From the NCBI GenBank assembly GCA_964495595.1, contig CAZBWH010000051.1, positions 1 to 22,810 of the forward strand: 22,810 nt of DNA, in the 5' to 3' direction. Numbering within the stretch: the first letter of the stretch is position 1; the number at the start of each line of letters is the position of its first letter. Below the pieces are notes generated by a model. That model was not told the origin of the DNA and ran no database searches. It saw only the letters and a program-made list of their open reading frames with translations. The stretch is from CALMFQ01 sp964495595 (GTDB taxonomy: Bacteria > Pseudomonadota > Gammaproteobacteria > Burkholderiales > SCOH01). The position numbers and the translations under genes were made by a program. Below are positions 1-7,733 of the stretch, one piece after another.

Positions 1-274
1 AACCAAGAATCTGTGCCGACATCGCCACGCCCTGGGCATGATTGCCGGCCGAAGCACACACCACGCCACGATCCAGTTCAACCTGCGTCAGTTGCGCCAT
101 CTTGTTGTACGCGCCGCGCAGCTTGAACGAAAACACCGGCTGCATGTCCTCGCGCTTGAGCAACACCTGGTTGCCGATGCGGCGCGACAGGTTGGGAGCC
201 GGTTCCAGCGGGGTTTCGACCGCTACGTCGTAGACACGGGCGGTGAGGATGCGTTCGAGGTAATCGTGGTTCAT
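1..274 (-). CDS. ilvA: Threonine dehydratase (threonine ammonia-lyase), N-terminal part, cut by window edge
   Basis: This is the first 91 residues of a PLP-dependent threonine ammonia-lyase, which converts threonine to 2-oxobutanoate as the first step of isoleucine synthesis in the cytosol. Reading the minus strand from the ATG at 274-272 gives a start like the biosynthetic IlvA family (MNHDYLERIL, then VYDVAVETPL). The Schiff-base lysine motif SFKLRGAYNKMA follows with the lysine at residue 51, and the cofactor-phosphate motif SAGNHAQG lies at about 75-82. The rest of the catalytic domain and any C-terminal ACT regulatory domains are outside the window, so feedback control cannot be judged. 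It diverges from rpiA across a 121-base gap. I see no convincing ribosome binding site. A catabolic TdcB-type enzyme is the alternative, but the N-terminal sequence favours IlvA. Confidence 0.9.
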   Translation of the reverse strand, partial: MNHDYLERILTARVYDVAVETPLEPAPNLSRRIGNQVLLKREDMQPVFSFKLRGAYNKMAQLTQVELDRGVVCASAGNHAQGVAMSAQILG

Positions 275-339
275 GGCAGATGGGCAGTTGGCGGTAAGGC
301 GGAACCCCAAAGGGTAACAGAAGCGCCAGAGGGCTGCCA

Positions 340-368
340 TTGTGCGGTCTTGCACCACCGGCTATGCT
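340..368 (+). promoter_or_regulatory. Candidate sigma70 promoter for rpiA
   Basis: A TTGTGC box (340-345) and a TATGCT box (363-368) are separated by 17 bases, ending 27 bases before the rpiA ATG. Matches to consensus are only partial (3/6 and 4/6), so this is a weak prediction. It is the best-spaced pair I found in the ilvA-rpiA divergent gap. Confidence 0.3.
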
Positions 369-395
369 TCAGACTGGTTAAAACGAAAGCCCAGC

Positions 396-1052
396 ATGAC
401 TCAGGACGAAATGAAACTGGCGGTCGCCAAGGCCGCCATCCAGTACATTCCAGACGACAGCATCGTTGGCGTCGGCACTGGCTCGACGGCCAACTTTTTC
501 ATCGACGAGCTGGCGAAGATCAAGGGCCGCATCGACGGCACCGTGGCCAGCTCCGAGGCCAGCGCGGCGCGGCTGAAGGCGCACGGCATCCGCGTGTTCG
601 ATCTGAACAGCATTGACACCATGCCGGTGTATGTCGATGGCGCCGATGAGGTGAACCACTATCTGCAGATGATCAAGGGCGGCGGCGGTGCGCTGACACG
701 GGAAAAGATCGTTGCCGCAGTGGCGGAAAAATTCATCTGTATTGCCGACAAAAGCAAGCTGGTGCAGGTGCTGGGGCATTTTCCGCTGCCGGTGGAAGTG
801 ATCCCGATGGCGCGCAGCCACGTCGCACGGCAGTTACTCAGGCTGGGCGGCCAGCCGATGTTGCGCGAAGGCTTCACCACCGACAACGGTAACGTGATTC
901 TCGATGTGCACGGGTTGAGCATCGCCCAAGCCAGCGAGCTGGAAAAGGAAATCAACCAGATCACCGGCGTGGTGACCAACGGCCTGTTCGCGGTACGCCG
1001 TGCCGACGTACTGCTGCTGGGCACTGCAAACGGGGTCGAAATTATGACATAA
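396..1052 (+). CDS. rpiA: Ribose-5-phosphate isomerase A
   Basis: RpiA interconverts ribose 5-phosphate and ribulose 5-phosphate in the non-oxidative pentose phosphate pathway. The 218-residue product is family length and close to the E. coli protein throughout. Visible motifs are the phosphate-binding loop VGVGTGSTA (about 24-32), the catalytic DGADE segment (81-85), and KGGGGALTREK (94-104), which carries the catalytic glutamate. The frame stays open upstream to 342, but the ATG at 396 is chosen because MTQDEMKLAV matches the usual RpiA start. The ribosome binding site is weak. The stop codon lies inside a perfect inverted repeat described separately. phoU follows after 84 bases. Confidence 0.96.
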   Translation: MTQDEMKLAVAKAAIQYIPDDSIVGVGTGSTANFFIDELAKIKGRIDGTVASSEASAARLKAHGIRVFDLNSIDTMPVYVDGADEVNHYLQMIKGGGGALTREKIVAAVAEKFICIADKSKLVQVLGHFPLPVEVIPMARSHVARQLLRLGGQPMLREGFTTDNGNVILDVHGLSIAQASELEKEINQITGVVTNGLFAVRRADVLLLGTANGVEIMT

Positions 1053-1061
1053 TCATGTCAT
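1044..1061. repeat. 7-bp perfect inverted repeat overlapping the rpiA stop codon
   Basis: ATGACAT (1044-1050) and ATGTCAT (1055-1061) are perfect reverse complements around a 4-base spacer (AATC). The right arm resembles one half of a PhoB box (CTGTCAT). A TATAGT box (1083-1088) lies downstream, ahead of phoU. It may be an operator for phoU, but a chance palindrome is possible. Confidence 0.4.
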
Positions 1062-1136
1062 GGCAACTTAACATGGCCGGGATATAGTCGGTGGTCTGGC
1101 GGACGCAGCGTCAGCGACCGACACGAGGAGAACACA

Positions 1137-1841
1137 ATGCCCCAAGAACATATTTTCAAGCAGTTCGACACCGAGCTGGAAACCGTTCGCTCGCGTGTAC
1201 TGCAAATGGGCGGCCTGGTGGAAATGCAGATCGTCAACGCCATCGAAGCGATGAGCAGCGGTGATATCGGGTTGATGAACAAGGTGATCGAAGACGATCG
1301 CCGGGTAAACAGTTTCGATGTGTTGATCGACGACATGTGCCAGCACATCATCGCCCGCCGCCAGCCGGCCGCAACCGACTTGCGGATGGTAATGACGGTG
1401 ATCAAGACCACCACCGATCTGGAACGCATTGGCGACGAGGCAGAAAAAATCGCCCGCATGAGCAAGATGATCTACGAAACCGATCGTTTTCATCTGCCGC
1501 GCTTCAACGAGGTGCGACACATGGCCGATCTGGTGGTCGACATGCTGCGCCGCTCGCTGGATGCCTTTGCCCGTCTCGACCTGGCCACCGCAGCCCAGGT
1601 GGTACGCGCTGACATGACGGTCGATGACGAATACCGCGCCATCATCCGCCAGCTGATCACCTTCATGATGGAAGATCCACGCACGATCACCACCTCGCTG
1701 GAAATCCTGTCGATTGCCAAGGCGCTGGAACGGATTGGCGATCATGCGAAAAACATGTGCGAATATGTGGTTTATCTGGTCAAAGGCAAGGATGTGCGCC
1801 ACACTTCGGTAGAAGAAGTCGAACGCGAAGCCCTCCAGTGA
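1137..1841 (+). CDS. phoU: Phosphate-signalling protein PhoU
   Basis: PhoU is a cytoplasmic metal-binding protein that links the Pst phosphate transporter to the PhoR/PhoB two-component system and damps phosphate uptake. The 234-residue product has the expected two three-helix-bundle repeats. Each carries the hallmark metal-site motif, LERIGDEAEKIA (about 95-106) and LERIGDHAKNM (about 197-207). The ATG at 1137 follows a strong AGGAG site seven bases upstream. No pst or phoBR genes are visible nearby, so here phoU is separate from the transporter operon. It is followed by a Rho-independent terminator and then ppx. The spacer before it contains an inverted repeat that could be a degenerate Pho box. 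Confidence 0.95.
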   Translation: MPQEHIFKQFDTELETVRSRVLQMGGLVEMQIVNAIEAMSSGDIGLMNKVIEDDRRVNSFDVLIDDMCQHIIARRQPAATDLRMVMTVIKTTTDLERIGDEAEKIARMSKMIYETDRFHLPRFNEVRHMADLVVDMLRRSLDAFARLDLATAAQVVRADMTVDDEYRAIIRQLITFMMEDPRTITTSLEILSIAKALERIGDHAKNMCEYVVYLVKGKDVRHTSVEEVEREALQ

Positions 1842-1874
1842 TCCGGCCGGCAATGCCGGCTCGCAACCTTCATC

Positions 1875-1900
1875 GCCGCGTCGTCCACGCGGCTTTTTAT
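1875..1900 (+). terminator. Rho-independent terminator after phoU
   Basis: GCCGCGT (1875-1881) pairs perfectly with ACGCGGC (1887-1893) around a 5-base loop, followed by five T residues and TTTATT-like sequence. It sits 33 bases after the phoU stop, before the ppx start at 1923, so it should end or attenuate the phoU transcript. Confidence 0.75.
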
Positions 1901-1922
1901 TTGGCAACTCAGTGACCCCGAC

Positions 1923-3422
1923 ATGGAATATTCAACGATTGCCGCAGTAGATTTGGGCTCCAATAGTTTCCGCCTGCAAGTAGCCCGGGTGGTCGACGAC
2001 CAGATCTACCCGCTCGACACCCTGAAAGACCCGGTTCGCCTGGGCGCCGGACTGACCGCCGACGAATGGCTTGACGAGGCCGCACAACAACGCGCACTGG
2101 CCTGCATGCGCCGCTTTGGCGAACGGCTGCGCGGCCTGCCACGCGAAGCCGTACGGGTGGTTGGCACCAATACGCTGCGGGTGGCACGCAATTCAGCGTC
2201 CCTGATTCCGCAGCTCGAAGCAGCATTGGGCGGATTCCCGATCGAGATCATCGCAGGCCGCGAAGAAGCCCGGCTGATCTACCTCGGCGCTGCACACAGC
2301 CTGCCGGCGAGCAAGGAAAAACGGATGGTGATCGACATCGGCGGCGGCTCGACCGAGTTCATCATCGGCCAGCAGCTCAAGGCGCAAAAAACCGAGAGCC
2401 TGTACATGGGCTGCGTCAGCTACACCCTGCGCTATTTTCCAGACGGCAAGATCACCGAAAAAGCAATGCGAGCGGCTGAAACCGCCGCCAAGCTTGAGCT
2501 GCAAAGCATCGTCCATGAGTTTTTTGCCGGCAACTGGCAACAGGCGGTGGGCACATCCGGCACCGCACGTTCGCTACAGGACATCTGCGAACTGAACGAT
2601 TTCAGCAGCATCGGCCTCACCATCGAAGGGATGGAAAAAATCCGCGAACTGCTGCTCAAGCAGGGCAATATTGCCAACCTGAAAATCAACGGCCTGCGGC
2701 CAGACCGGGCGCCAGTGATTGCCGGCGGCTTTGCCATCATGTCCGCCATTTTCAGCGAACTGGGCATCCGCATGCTGACCTGCGCCACCGGTGCGCTGCG
2801 CGAAGGCGTGATGTGGGATCTGATCGGCCGTCACCATCACAAGGACATGCGCGATATCACCGTCGCCCAGTTCAAGCGGCGCTATCACATCGACGGCCCG
2901 CAAGCCGCCCGGGTGGAAAAACTGGCCCAGGCGCTGTTCGCCCAACTGACGACCGGGGAACATCCCTCCAGCAACAGCGAATTCGACCAGCAACTGATCA
3001 ACTGGGCGGCCACCCTGCACGAAATCGGCCTGTCGGTCTCGCATACCGGCTACCACAAGCATTCTGCCTATATCCTGCAACATGCTGACATGCCGGGCTT
3101 TTCCAAACCGGAGCAGCTTCTGCTGTCAAGACTGGCCGCCGCCCACCGGGGAAATCTGGCCCGGCAACTCGGGGTGGACTGCATTCAGGAGTGGTCACGC
3201 ATCATTGCGCTGCGGCTGGCGGTCCTGTTTCACCGCAGCCGCTCCAATCTGGATTTGCCGCCGATGCAATTGCAGAAAACCGGCAAAGGCTTTCTGTTCC
3301 GGATCAGCCACGACTGGCTGGAACACAATCCGCTGACCGCGACAGCACTGAACCAGGAATGCACCTTCTGGGACGGCATCGGCCTACCGCTTGAGCTGCA
3401 AGATGAAACGCCGGCTCGTTAA
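1923..3422 (+). CDS. ppx: Exopolyphosphatase, Ppx/GppA family
   Basis: Ppx hydrolyses terminal phosphates from inorganic polyphosphate; the family also includes GppA, the pppGpp phosphohydrolase. The 499-residue product has the actin-like (ASKHA) phosphatase core. Phosphate loop 1 is AAVDLGSNSFRL (about 7-18), the AGREEARLIYLG segment carries the catalytic glutamate (about 111-122), and loop 2 is VIDIGGGSTEF (about 136-146). A C-terminal HD-like helical domain follows from about residue 310, including LHEIGLSVSHTGYHKHS. That length and C-terminal domain match long Ppx rather than short Ppx/GppA forms. The start codon has no clear Shine-Dalgarno. The last 20 bases overlap the start of corA. 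GppA activity cannot be excluded from sequence. Confidence 0.92.
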   Translation: MEYSTIAAVDLGSNSFRLQVARVVDDQIYPLDTLKDPVRLGAGLTADEWLDEAAQQRALACMRRFGERLRGLPREAVRVVGTNTLRVARNSASLIPQLEAALGGFPIEIIAGREEARLIYLGAAHSLPASKEKRMVIDIGGGSTEFIIGQQLKAQKTESLYMGCVSYTLRYFPDGKITEKAMRAAETAAKLELQSIVHEFFAGNWQQAVGTSGTARSLQDICELNDFSSIGLTIEGMEKIRELLLKQGNIANLKINGLRPDRAPVIAGGFAIMSAIFSELGIRMLTCATGALREGVMWDLIGRHHHKDMRDITVAQFKRRYHIDGPQAARVEKLAQALFAQLTTGEHPSSNSEFDQQLINWAATLHEIGLSVSHTGYHKHSAYILQHADMPGFSKPEQLLLSRLAAAHRGNLARQLGVDCIQEWSRIIALRLAVLFHRSRSNLDLPPMQLQKTGKGFLFRISHDWLEHNPLTATALNQECTFWDGIGLPLELQDETPAR

Positions 3423-4470
3423 ACGCCGTGCAGGCAAGATCGGCAAGGCACCCGGTGAACTGATACACATTGGCGAGATCAAGACCAGCGAACCGCTGGT
3501 CACACTGATTGAGTACGACGCCGAAAACTATCGGGAAACGCATTTCAGCTCGCTAGAACAAGGCAAGCGTCACGAACCAATTCATGACACCTTGTGGCTG
3601 AACGTACACGGACTTCAGCAGGTAGCGATGCTGGAAGAGATCGGGCGGCGGTTCAATCTGCATCCACTGGTGCTGGAAGACATTCTGAATACGGATCAGC
3701 GGCCAAAGGTAGAAGACTACGGCGACTATCTGTTCATCGTTGCCCGAATGTTCGACTACGACCCGCAAACAAACGAGCTGAGCAGCGATCAGATCAGTTT
3801 CGTCGTCGGCCGTCGGTTCGTACTCAGCTTTCAGGAACGTCCCAGCGGCAAATTCCAGTGGCTGCGTGAACGCTTGCGCAGCAACAAGGGGGTCATCCGC
3901 AAATTTGGTGCCGACTACCTGTGCTATTCACTGCTGGATGCCATCGTCGATCATTATTTCGTGGCTCTGGAACAGTTGTCGGAGCAAACCGAACGGATGG
4001 AAAACGACGTGCTGGCCAAACCCCAGCCCAAAATTCTGGCCAGAATCCACGCGCTGAAAACCGACACCATGGAAATCCGTCGCGCGCTGTGGCCGCTCAG
4101 AGAGGTGCTGAACCTGTTGCAGCACGGCGAGTCGGAGCAATTCCGCCCGGAAACGCTGGTCTATCTGCGTGATGTGTACGATCACACCGTCCATGTGATC
4201 GAATCGGTAGAAATGATTCGCGACCTGATCAGTGGCATGCTCGATATCTACATGTCAGCCATGTCAAACCGGCTGAACCAGCAGATGCGGGTGCTGACCG
4301 TCATTACCACCATATTCATGCCACTAACACTGATTTCCAGTATTTACGGCATGAATTTCAAGCATATGCCCGAACTGGAGCTGTACTGGGGCTACTACGG
4401 CGTGCTGGGGCTGATGGCCAGCATCGCCGGCATCATGGGATTCATATTCTGGCGGCGACGCTGGATTTAG
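3403..4470 (+). CDS. corA: CorA-type magnesium/cobalt channel
   Basis: CorA is a homopentameric inner-membrane channel for Mg2+ (also Co2+, Ni2+). The 355-residue product has a large acidic cytoplasmic N-terminal domain and two C-terminal membrane helices (about 294-315 and 329-350). The signature filter sequence YGMNF lies at about 315-319, directly after helix 1, and the chain ends in a basic tail (WRRRWI). The ATG at 3403 is preferred; a TTG at 3391 in frame would add four residues. Either start overlaps the 3' end of ppx, so translation is probably coupled. An oddity is the very basic N-terminus (MKRRLVKRRAGK). The group is closed by a terminator near 4565. Confidence 0.93.
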   Translation: MKRRLVKRRAGKIGKAPGELIHIGEIKTSEPLVTLIEYDAENYRETHFSSLEQGKRHEPIHDTLWLNVHGLQQVAMLEEIGRRFNLHPLVLEDILNTDQRPKVEDYGDYLFIVARMFDYDPQTNELSSDQISFVVGRRFVLSFQERPSGKFQWLRERLRSNKGVIRKFGADYLCYSLLDAIVDHYFVALEQLSEQTERMENDVLAKPQPKILARIHALKTDTMEIRRALWPLREVLNLLQHGESEQFRPETLVYLRDVYDHTVHVIESVEMIRDLISGMLDIYMSAMSNRLNQQMRVLTVITTIFMPLTLISSIYGMNFKHMPELELYWGYYGVLGLMASIAGIMGFIFWRRRWI

Positions 4471-4515
4471 GCTCGGTTGACGCACGGACGGCTGGGCGGG
4501 GATCTGCCGGGCCGG

Positions 4516-4537
4516 AAAAAGCGGGAAATCCACCCGC
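4516..4537 (-). terminator. Rho-independent terminator for the minus-strand HTH gene
   Basis: Read on the minus strand, GCGGG (4537-4533) pairs with CCCGC (4525-4521) around a 7-base loop and is followed by five T residues (4520-4516). It begins 13 bases beyond the stop codon of the HTH gene, in the convergent gap with corA. Confidence 0.55.
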
Positions 4538-4550
4538 CCGCCAAGAAGAG

Positions 4551-5441
4551 TCAGGCAGAATCAGGCCGGGATGGCCCCGGCTTTTTCTGGCCAGCAGCCT
4601 TGCCTGCTGTGGTGCGGGTTTTGGGTTCTGCCGTCTGGCCGGCCGTCTGCGACTCGATCGGCGACTCAGCCGCATCCGGATCGATCACGCGGTCTTCGAC
4701 TGACTCCTGCTCGGCAACGAAATGCAAAGCCATCTCGAAAGCCGAGCGGGTAAATTCAAGCACCTTGTTGAAACCATCGTCTGACAGATTGCGCACGGCA
4801 TCATGACGCCGGTAGATATTGATGAACTCGCGCTCGCGCTCGAAATGCAGAATCCAGCGACCGACGCCCCAGTCATCGAGCATCGCCCCCAGATCGGGGT
4901 AATAGCAGCGGATCAGTTTCAATGCCACCGGCACCGGATCATGCCGTGCCAGAACCGATGCCAGCCGCACGATCAACTCGAAAGACAGGGTAGCCGTGCC
5001 ATTCTCGACCGCTTCCAGCAGCGATTGATCCTTGAGGTTGACCTCCTGCGCCAGCTCTTCCAGGGTGACCCCGGCCACTTCACGCAGCTCACGAAAGGTC
5101 TTGCCGGCCTTCTCCAGCACGTCGGCCTGATCGGGCTTCAGTAACAGCGACTTGCCAACCCGCAGTGGCAGTTCGGTTTTCTTGACCACGAAATTCAGCG
5201 CCGAGCCAGCCATCGATCCAGGCAGATCCATCAGTTTGCTCAACAGGGAAGGCTCGTCCGGCTGCCTGACAGGTCGGGATGGGCGCTTGGCCGGCTGCCG
5301 CGCCGTGCGGGCCGCAGTAGCAGGCTCCGGTCGCGCTGCCGGCTTGTCGCTGGCCGGCTTGTCGTTTGCCGGGGCAGCAGCAGAGGTAGCCGGTTTTGCG
5401 GCGGGACGCACTGGGCGTTTGCGTTTGCTGTCTTCAGCCAT
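4551..5441 (-). CDS. XRE-family helix-turn-helix protein with Pro/Ala-rich N-terminus
   Basis: This 296-residue protein has three parts. Residues 1-62 are a low-complexity Lys/Arg/Ala/Pro tail, likely disordered. Residues 63-105 form an amphipathic, moderately hydrophobic stretch (LPGSMAGSALNFVVKK). Residues about 115-168 match an XRE/Cro-type HTH (FRELREVAGVTLEELAQEVN, followed by LSFELIVRLASVLARHD). The region 180-245 is conserved-looking (DDWGVGRWILHFEREREF) and may bind a partner or ligand. A second disordered tail ends the protein. The ATG at 5441 follows GAGG at good spacing. It is probably a DNA-binding regulator, but the target is unknown and the HTH could also serve a structural role. 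It is convergent with corA; the next gene upstream on the same strand is 80 bases away. Confidence 0.75.
   Translation of the reverse strand: MAEDSKRKRPVRPAAKPATSAAAPANDKPASDKPAARPEPATAARTARQPAKRPSRPVRQPDEPSLLSKLMDLPGSMAGSALNFVVKKTELPLRVGKSLLLKPDQADVLEKAGKTFRELREVAGVTLEELAQEVNLKDQSLLEAVENGTATLSFELIVRLASVLARHDPVPVALKLIRCYYPDLGAMLDDWGVGRWILHFEREREFINIYRRHDAVRNLSDDGFNKVLEFTRSAFEMALHFVAEQESVEDRVIDPDAAESPIESQTAGQTAEPKTRTTAGKAAGQKKPGPSRPDSA
4565..4587 (+). terminator. Rho-independent terminator for ppx-corA
   Basis: GCCGGG (4565-4570) pairs with CCCGGC (4576-4581) around a 5-base loop, followed by TTTTTC. It acts on plus-strand transcripts 95 bases after the corA stop, and it lies within the last codons of the convergent HTH gene. 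Confidence 0.65.
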
Positions 5442-5521
5442 GATGACCTCGCATCGTTAACAGGTGAGTTCCGGCATTGTGCCAGTTCCGGTTCATACCG
5501 CAAGAGGCCGGCAAGGACAGC

Positions 5522-6499
5522 TCAGCCAGCCATCGCCATCCCCGCCAGCCAGCCGGCAGACAAGGCACAGCCCAGCATGGCAGCCGACATCGACAGACTC
5601 CGCAGCAGCGCAGAGCGCACACGATTGCCCGCCAGCTTCGCCAGCCAGGCATCAATGCCCGCCAGAAAAATCCAGCCTCCGGCCAAAGTCACCGGCAGTC
5701 GGACTGACTCAGCCAGCAGGGCAAACCCCCATACCGGCAGCCAGGCGGCACCGGCAAACGAGAGGGACAGCACCAGCGCCCGGAGGCTTGGGCGAACCAG
5801 CGGCACGGGGATCAGGCGCAGCCGGTGGCACAAGGCACGATCGGCGTACCACTCAGGATCAGCCAGCAGGCCAGCGGCAACCTGCGGCACCTGCTCCGTA
5901 TTGATTCCGCAGATCGCCAGCCATTCGGGTAGATCGCCTGCCGCCTCCTCCTGCTCGGCCGACCAATGCAGAGGTTCGTCGCGCAGTAGCAGGTTCTGCC
6001 GGGCCAGGGCGCCAGCACTGCGAAACAGGCTGCGCAGGCCGATGTACACCGCCCCCACAGCCACACACAGCATCCCCGCCAGCAATACCAGCCCGGCTCC
6101 TTGCTGCAACGCCGCAGCCCCCGCGACCAAGCTGAGGCTGATGATCAACGCCTCATGCACCATCGCCAGCATGGCCTGTCCCGTAGGGGGCCAAACAGCG
6201 GCTATCGGCGGAGGGAACGGCTCATGTGCGGCCAACTGGTAAACGATCCGGCCCGGCACCTCCAGGCAATGCATCAACCAGCCTCGGCCTGCCGGGCTTA
6301 GCCAGCCCAGCAGCCGTCCGATCACCCGGTCCAGCCACAACGGGCCGGGCACCCGCTCCAGCACAGCCAGCAACCGTAGATCGGCAGCACGGGCCAGCGC
6401 CAGAAACCAGGTCTGTCGGGGCGTACCGGATTCGAGATCCGCCAGCAGGCGCAACAGGTATGCCGCGCGACAATCTGCCCGCAAACGCTCAGCAGACAT
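5522..6499 (-). CDS. Uncharacterised inner-membrane protein, five predicted helices, downstream of pilU
   Basis: I do not recognise the family. The 325-residue product starts with an Arg/Leu-rich amphipathic soluble region (1-100). It then has two membrane helices (about 110-131 and 135-155), a soluble acidic segment (about 170-225, HWSAEQEEAAGDLPEWL), and three more helices (about 240-262, 267-288, 303-324). Only scattered cysteines occur and no catalytic motif is evident. The ATG at 6499 is chosen; an in-frame TTG at 6511 would add four residues, and neither has a good ribosome binding site. The gene lies 40 bases after pilU on the same strand, so it is probably transcribed with pilT-pilU. 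A role linked to type IV pili is possible but rests only on position. Confidence 0.7.
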   Translation of the reverse strand: MSAERLRADCRAAYLLRLLADLESGTPRQTWFLALARAADLRLLAVLERVPGPLWLDRVIGRLLGWLSPAGRGWLMHCLEVPGRIVYQLAAHEPFPPPIAAVWPPTGQAMLAMVHEALIISLSLVAGAAALQQGAGLVLLAGMLCVAVGAVYIGLRSLFRSAGALARQNLLLRDEPLHWSAEQEEAAGDLPEWLAICGINTEQVPQVAAGLLADPEWYADRALCHRLRLIPVPLVRPSLRALVLSLSFAGAAWLPVWGFALLAESVRLPVTLAGGWIFLAGIDAWLAKLAGNRVRSALLRSLSMSAAMLGCALSAGWLAGMAMAG

Positions 6500-6539
6500 T
6501 TGCGGGATCAACGATGCGGCAAGTCCTCATTCCTGCCTG

Positions 6540-7676
6540 TCAAACGATACCCAGATCGCCAATCCCTTCCATGACATCGCGATTCTTCGATTCCTTGGAA
6601 TTGAGCTTGATCTTCAGACGCAGATCGTTGACCGAATCGGCATTGCGCAACGCGTCCTCGTAAGTGACCAATCCGGCTTCATACAGATCAAACAGCGCCT
6701 GGTCGAAAGTCTGCATGCCCAGCTCACGCGATTTGGACATGATTTCCTTGATGCCGTGAACCTCGCCCTTGAAAATCAGATCGGAGATCAATGGCGAGTT
6801 GAGCATGATTTCCACCGCAGCGACCCGCCCCTTGCCAGAGCGATGCGGAATCAGGCGCTGGGAGACAAAAGCACGCAGATTAAGTGACAAATCCATCAGC
6901 AACTGGTGGCGACGCTCTTCGGGGAAAAAGTTGATGATCCGGTCCAGCGCCTGGTTGGCGCTATTGGCATGCAGGGTAGCCATGCACAGGTGGCCGGTTT
7001 CCGCAAAGGCAATCGCGTAATCCATGGTTTCACGATCGCGGATTTCGCCGATCAGGATCACGTCGGGCGCCTGCCGCAAGGTATTTTTCAGCGCAGCATG
7101 CCAGGATTCGGTGTCCACCCCCACCTCACGCTGGGTGATGATGCAGTTCTTGTGCTGATGCACGTATTCCACCGGATCTTCGATGGTAATGATGTGGCCG
7201 TAGGAATTTTGGTTACGGTAGCCGATCATCGCTGCCAGCGAGGTGGATTTGCCTGAGCCGGTACCGCCGACAAAAATCACCAGCCCGCGCTTGGTCATTG
7301 CCACATCTTTCAACACGACCGGCAATTTCAACTGGTCGAAATCGGGGATTTCGGTGGTGATCGTACGCATCACCAAGCCGATCTTTCCTTGCTGCACAAA
7401 GGCATTCACCCGAAAGCGACCGATGCCGGGCGGGCTGACGGCAAAATTACATTCTTTGGTGGCTTCGAATTCTTCGGCCTGCCGATCATTCATGATCGAA
7501 CGGGCCAGCTCCTTGGTATGCTGGCTACTCAGACTCTGATTCGACACCGGAGTCATCTTGCCGTCGATCTTGATTGCCGGCGGGAAATCGGTGGTAATGA
7601 ACAAGTCCGATGCGCCCTTGGAGCGCATCAGCTTGAGCAGGTCGTGCATGAATTTGGTTGCCTGTTCACGTTCCAT
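6540..7676 (-). CDS. pilU: Type IV pilus retraction ATPase accessory, PilU
   Basis: PilU is a hexameric secretion-superfamily ATPase that acts with PilT in type IV pilus retraction at the inner membrane. The 378-residue product has a Walker A motif GGTGSGKST (about 137-145), an Asp box around IITIEDPVEY (162-171), a Walker B region ILIGEIRD (207-214) and the His box HLCMATLH (229-236). The longer C-terminus (ending DVMEGIGDLGIV) and divergence from its neighbour identify it as PilU rather than a second PilT. The ATG at 7676 is preferred over the in-frame GTG at 7685, with AAAGGG 11 bases upstream. It follows pilT by 57 bases and is likely in the same operon. Confidence 0.93.
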   Translation of the reverse strand: MEREQATKFMHDLLKLMRSKGASDLFITTDFPPAIKIDGKMTPVSNQSLSSQHTKELARSIMNDRQAEEFEATKECNFAVSPPGIGRFRVNAFVQQGKIGLVMRTITTEIPDFDQLKLPVVLKDVAMTKRGLVIFVGGTGSGKSTSLAAMIGYRNQNSYGHIITIEDPVEYVHQHKNCIITQREVGVDTESWHAALKNTLRQAPDVILIGEIRDRETMDYAIAFAETGHLCMATLHANSANQALDRIINFFPEERRHQLLMDLSLNLRAFVSQRLIPHRSGKGRVAAVEIMLNSPLISDLIFKGEVHGIKEIMSKSRELGMQTFDQALFDLYEAGLVTYEDALRNADSVNDLRLKIKLNSKESKNRDVMEGIGDLGIV

Positions 7677-7733
7677 GACAGCCACAGCCCTTTCAATAAA
7701 TCATCCGTTCGGCAGCATTCGCATCGGTTCTGA

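Noticed and set aside
1846..1860. GCCGGC-AAT-GCCGGC inverted repeat after phoU as a regulatory site
   Set aside because: GCCGGC is itself palindromic and very common in this GC-rich sequence; similar copies occur in other gaps and inside genes.
1068..1907. Long minus-strand open frame of 279 residues opposite phoU
   Set aside because: It is a high-GC shadow of phoU, with low-complexity His/Arg/Asp-rich translation, no domain, and the phoU terminator inside it.
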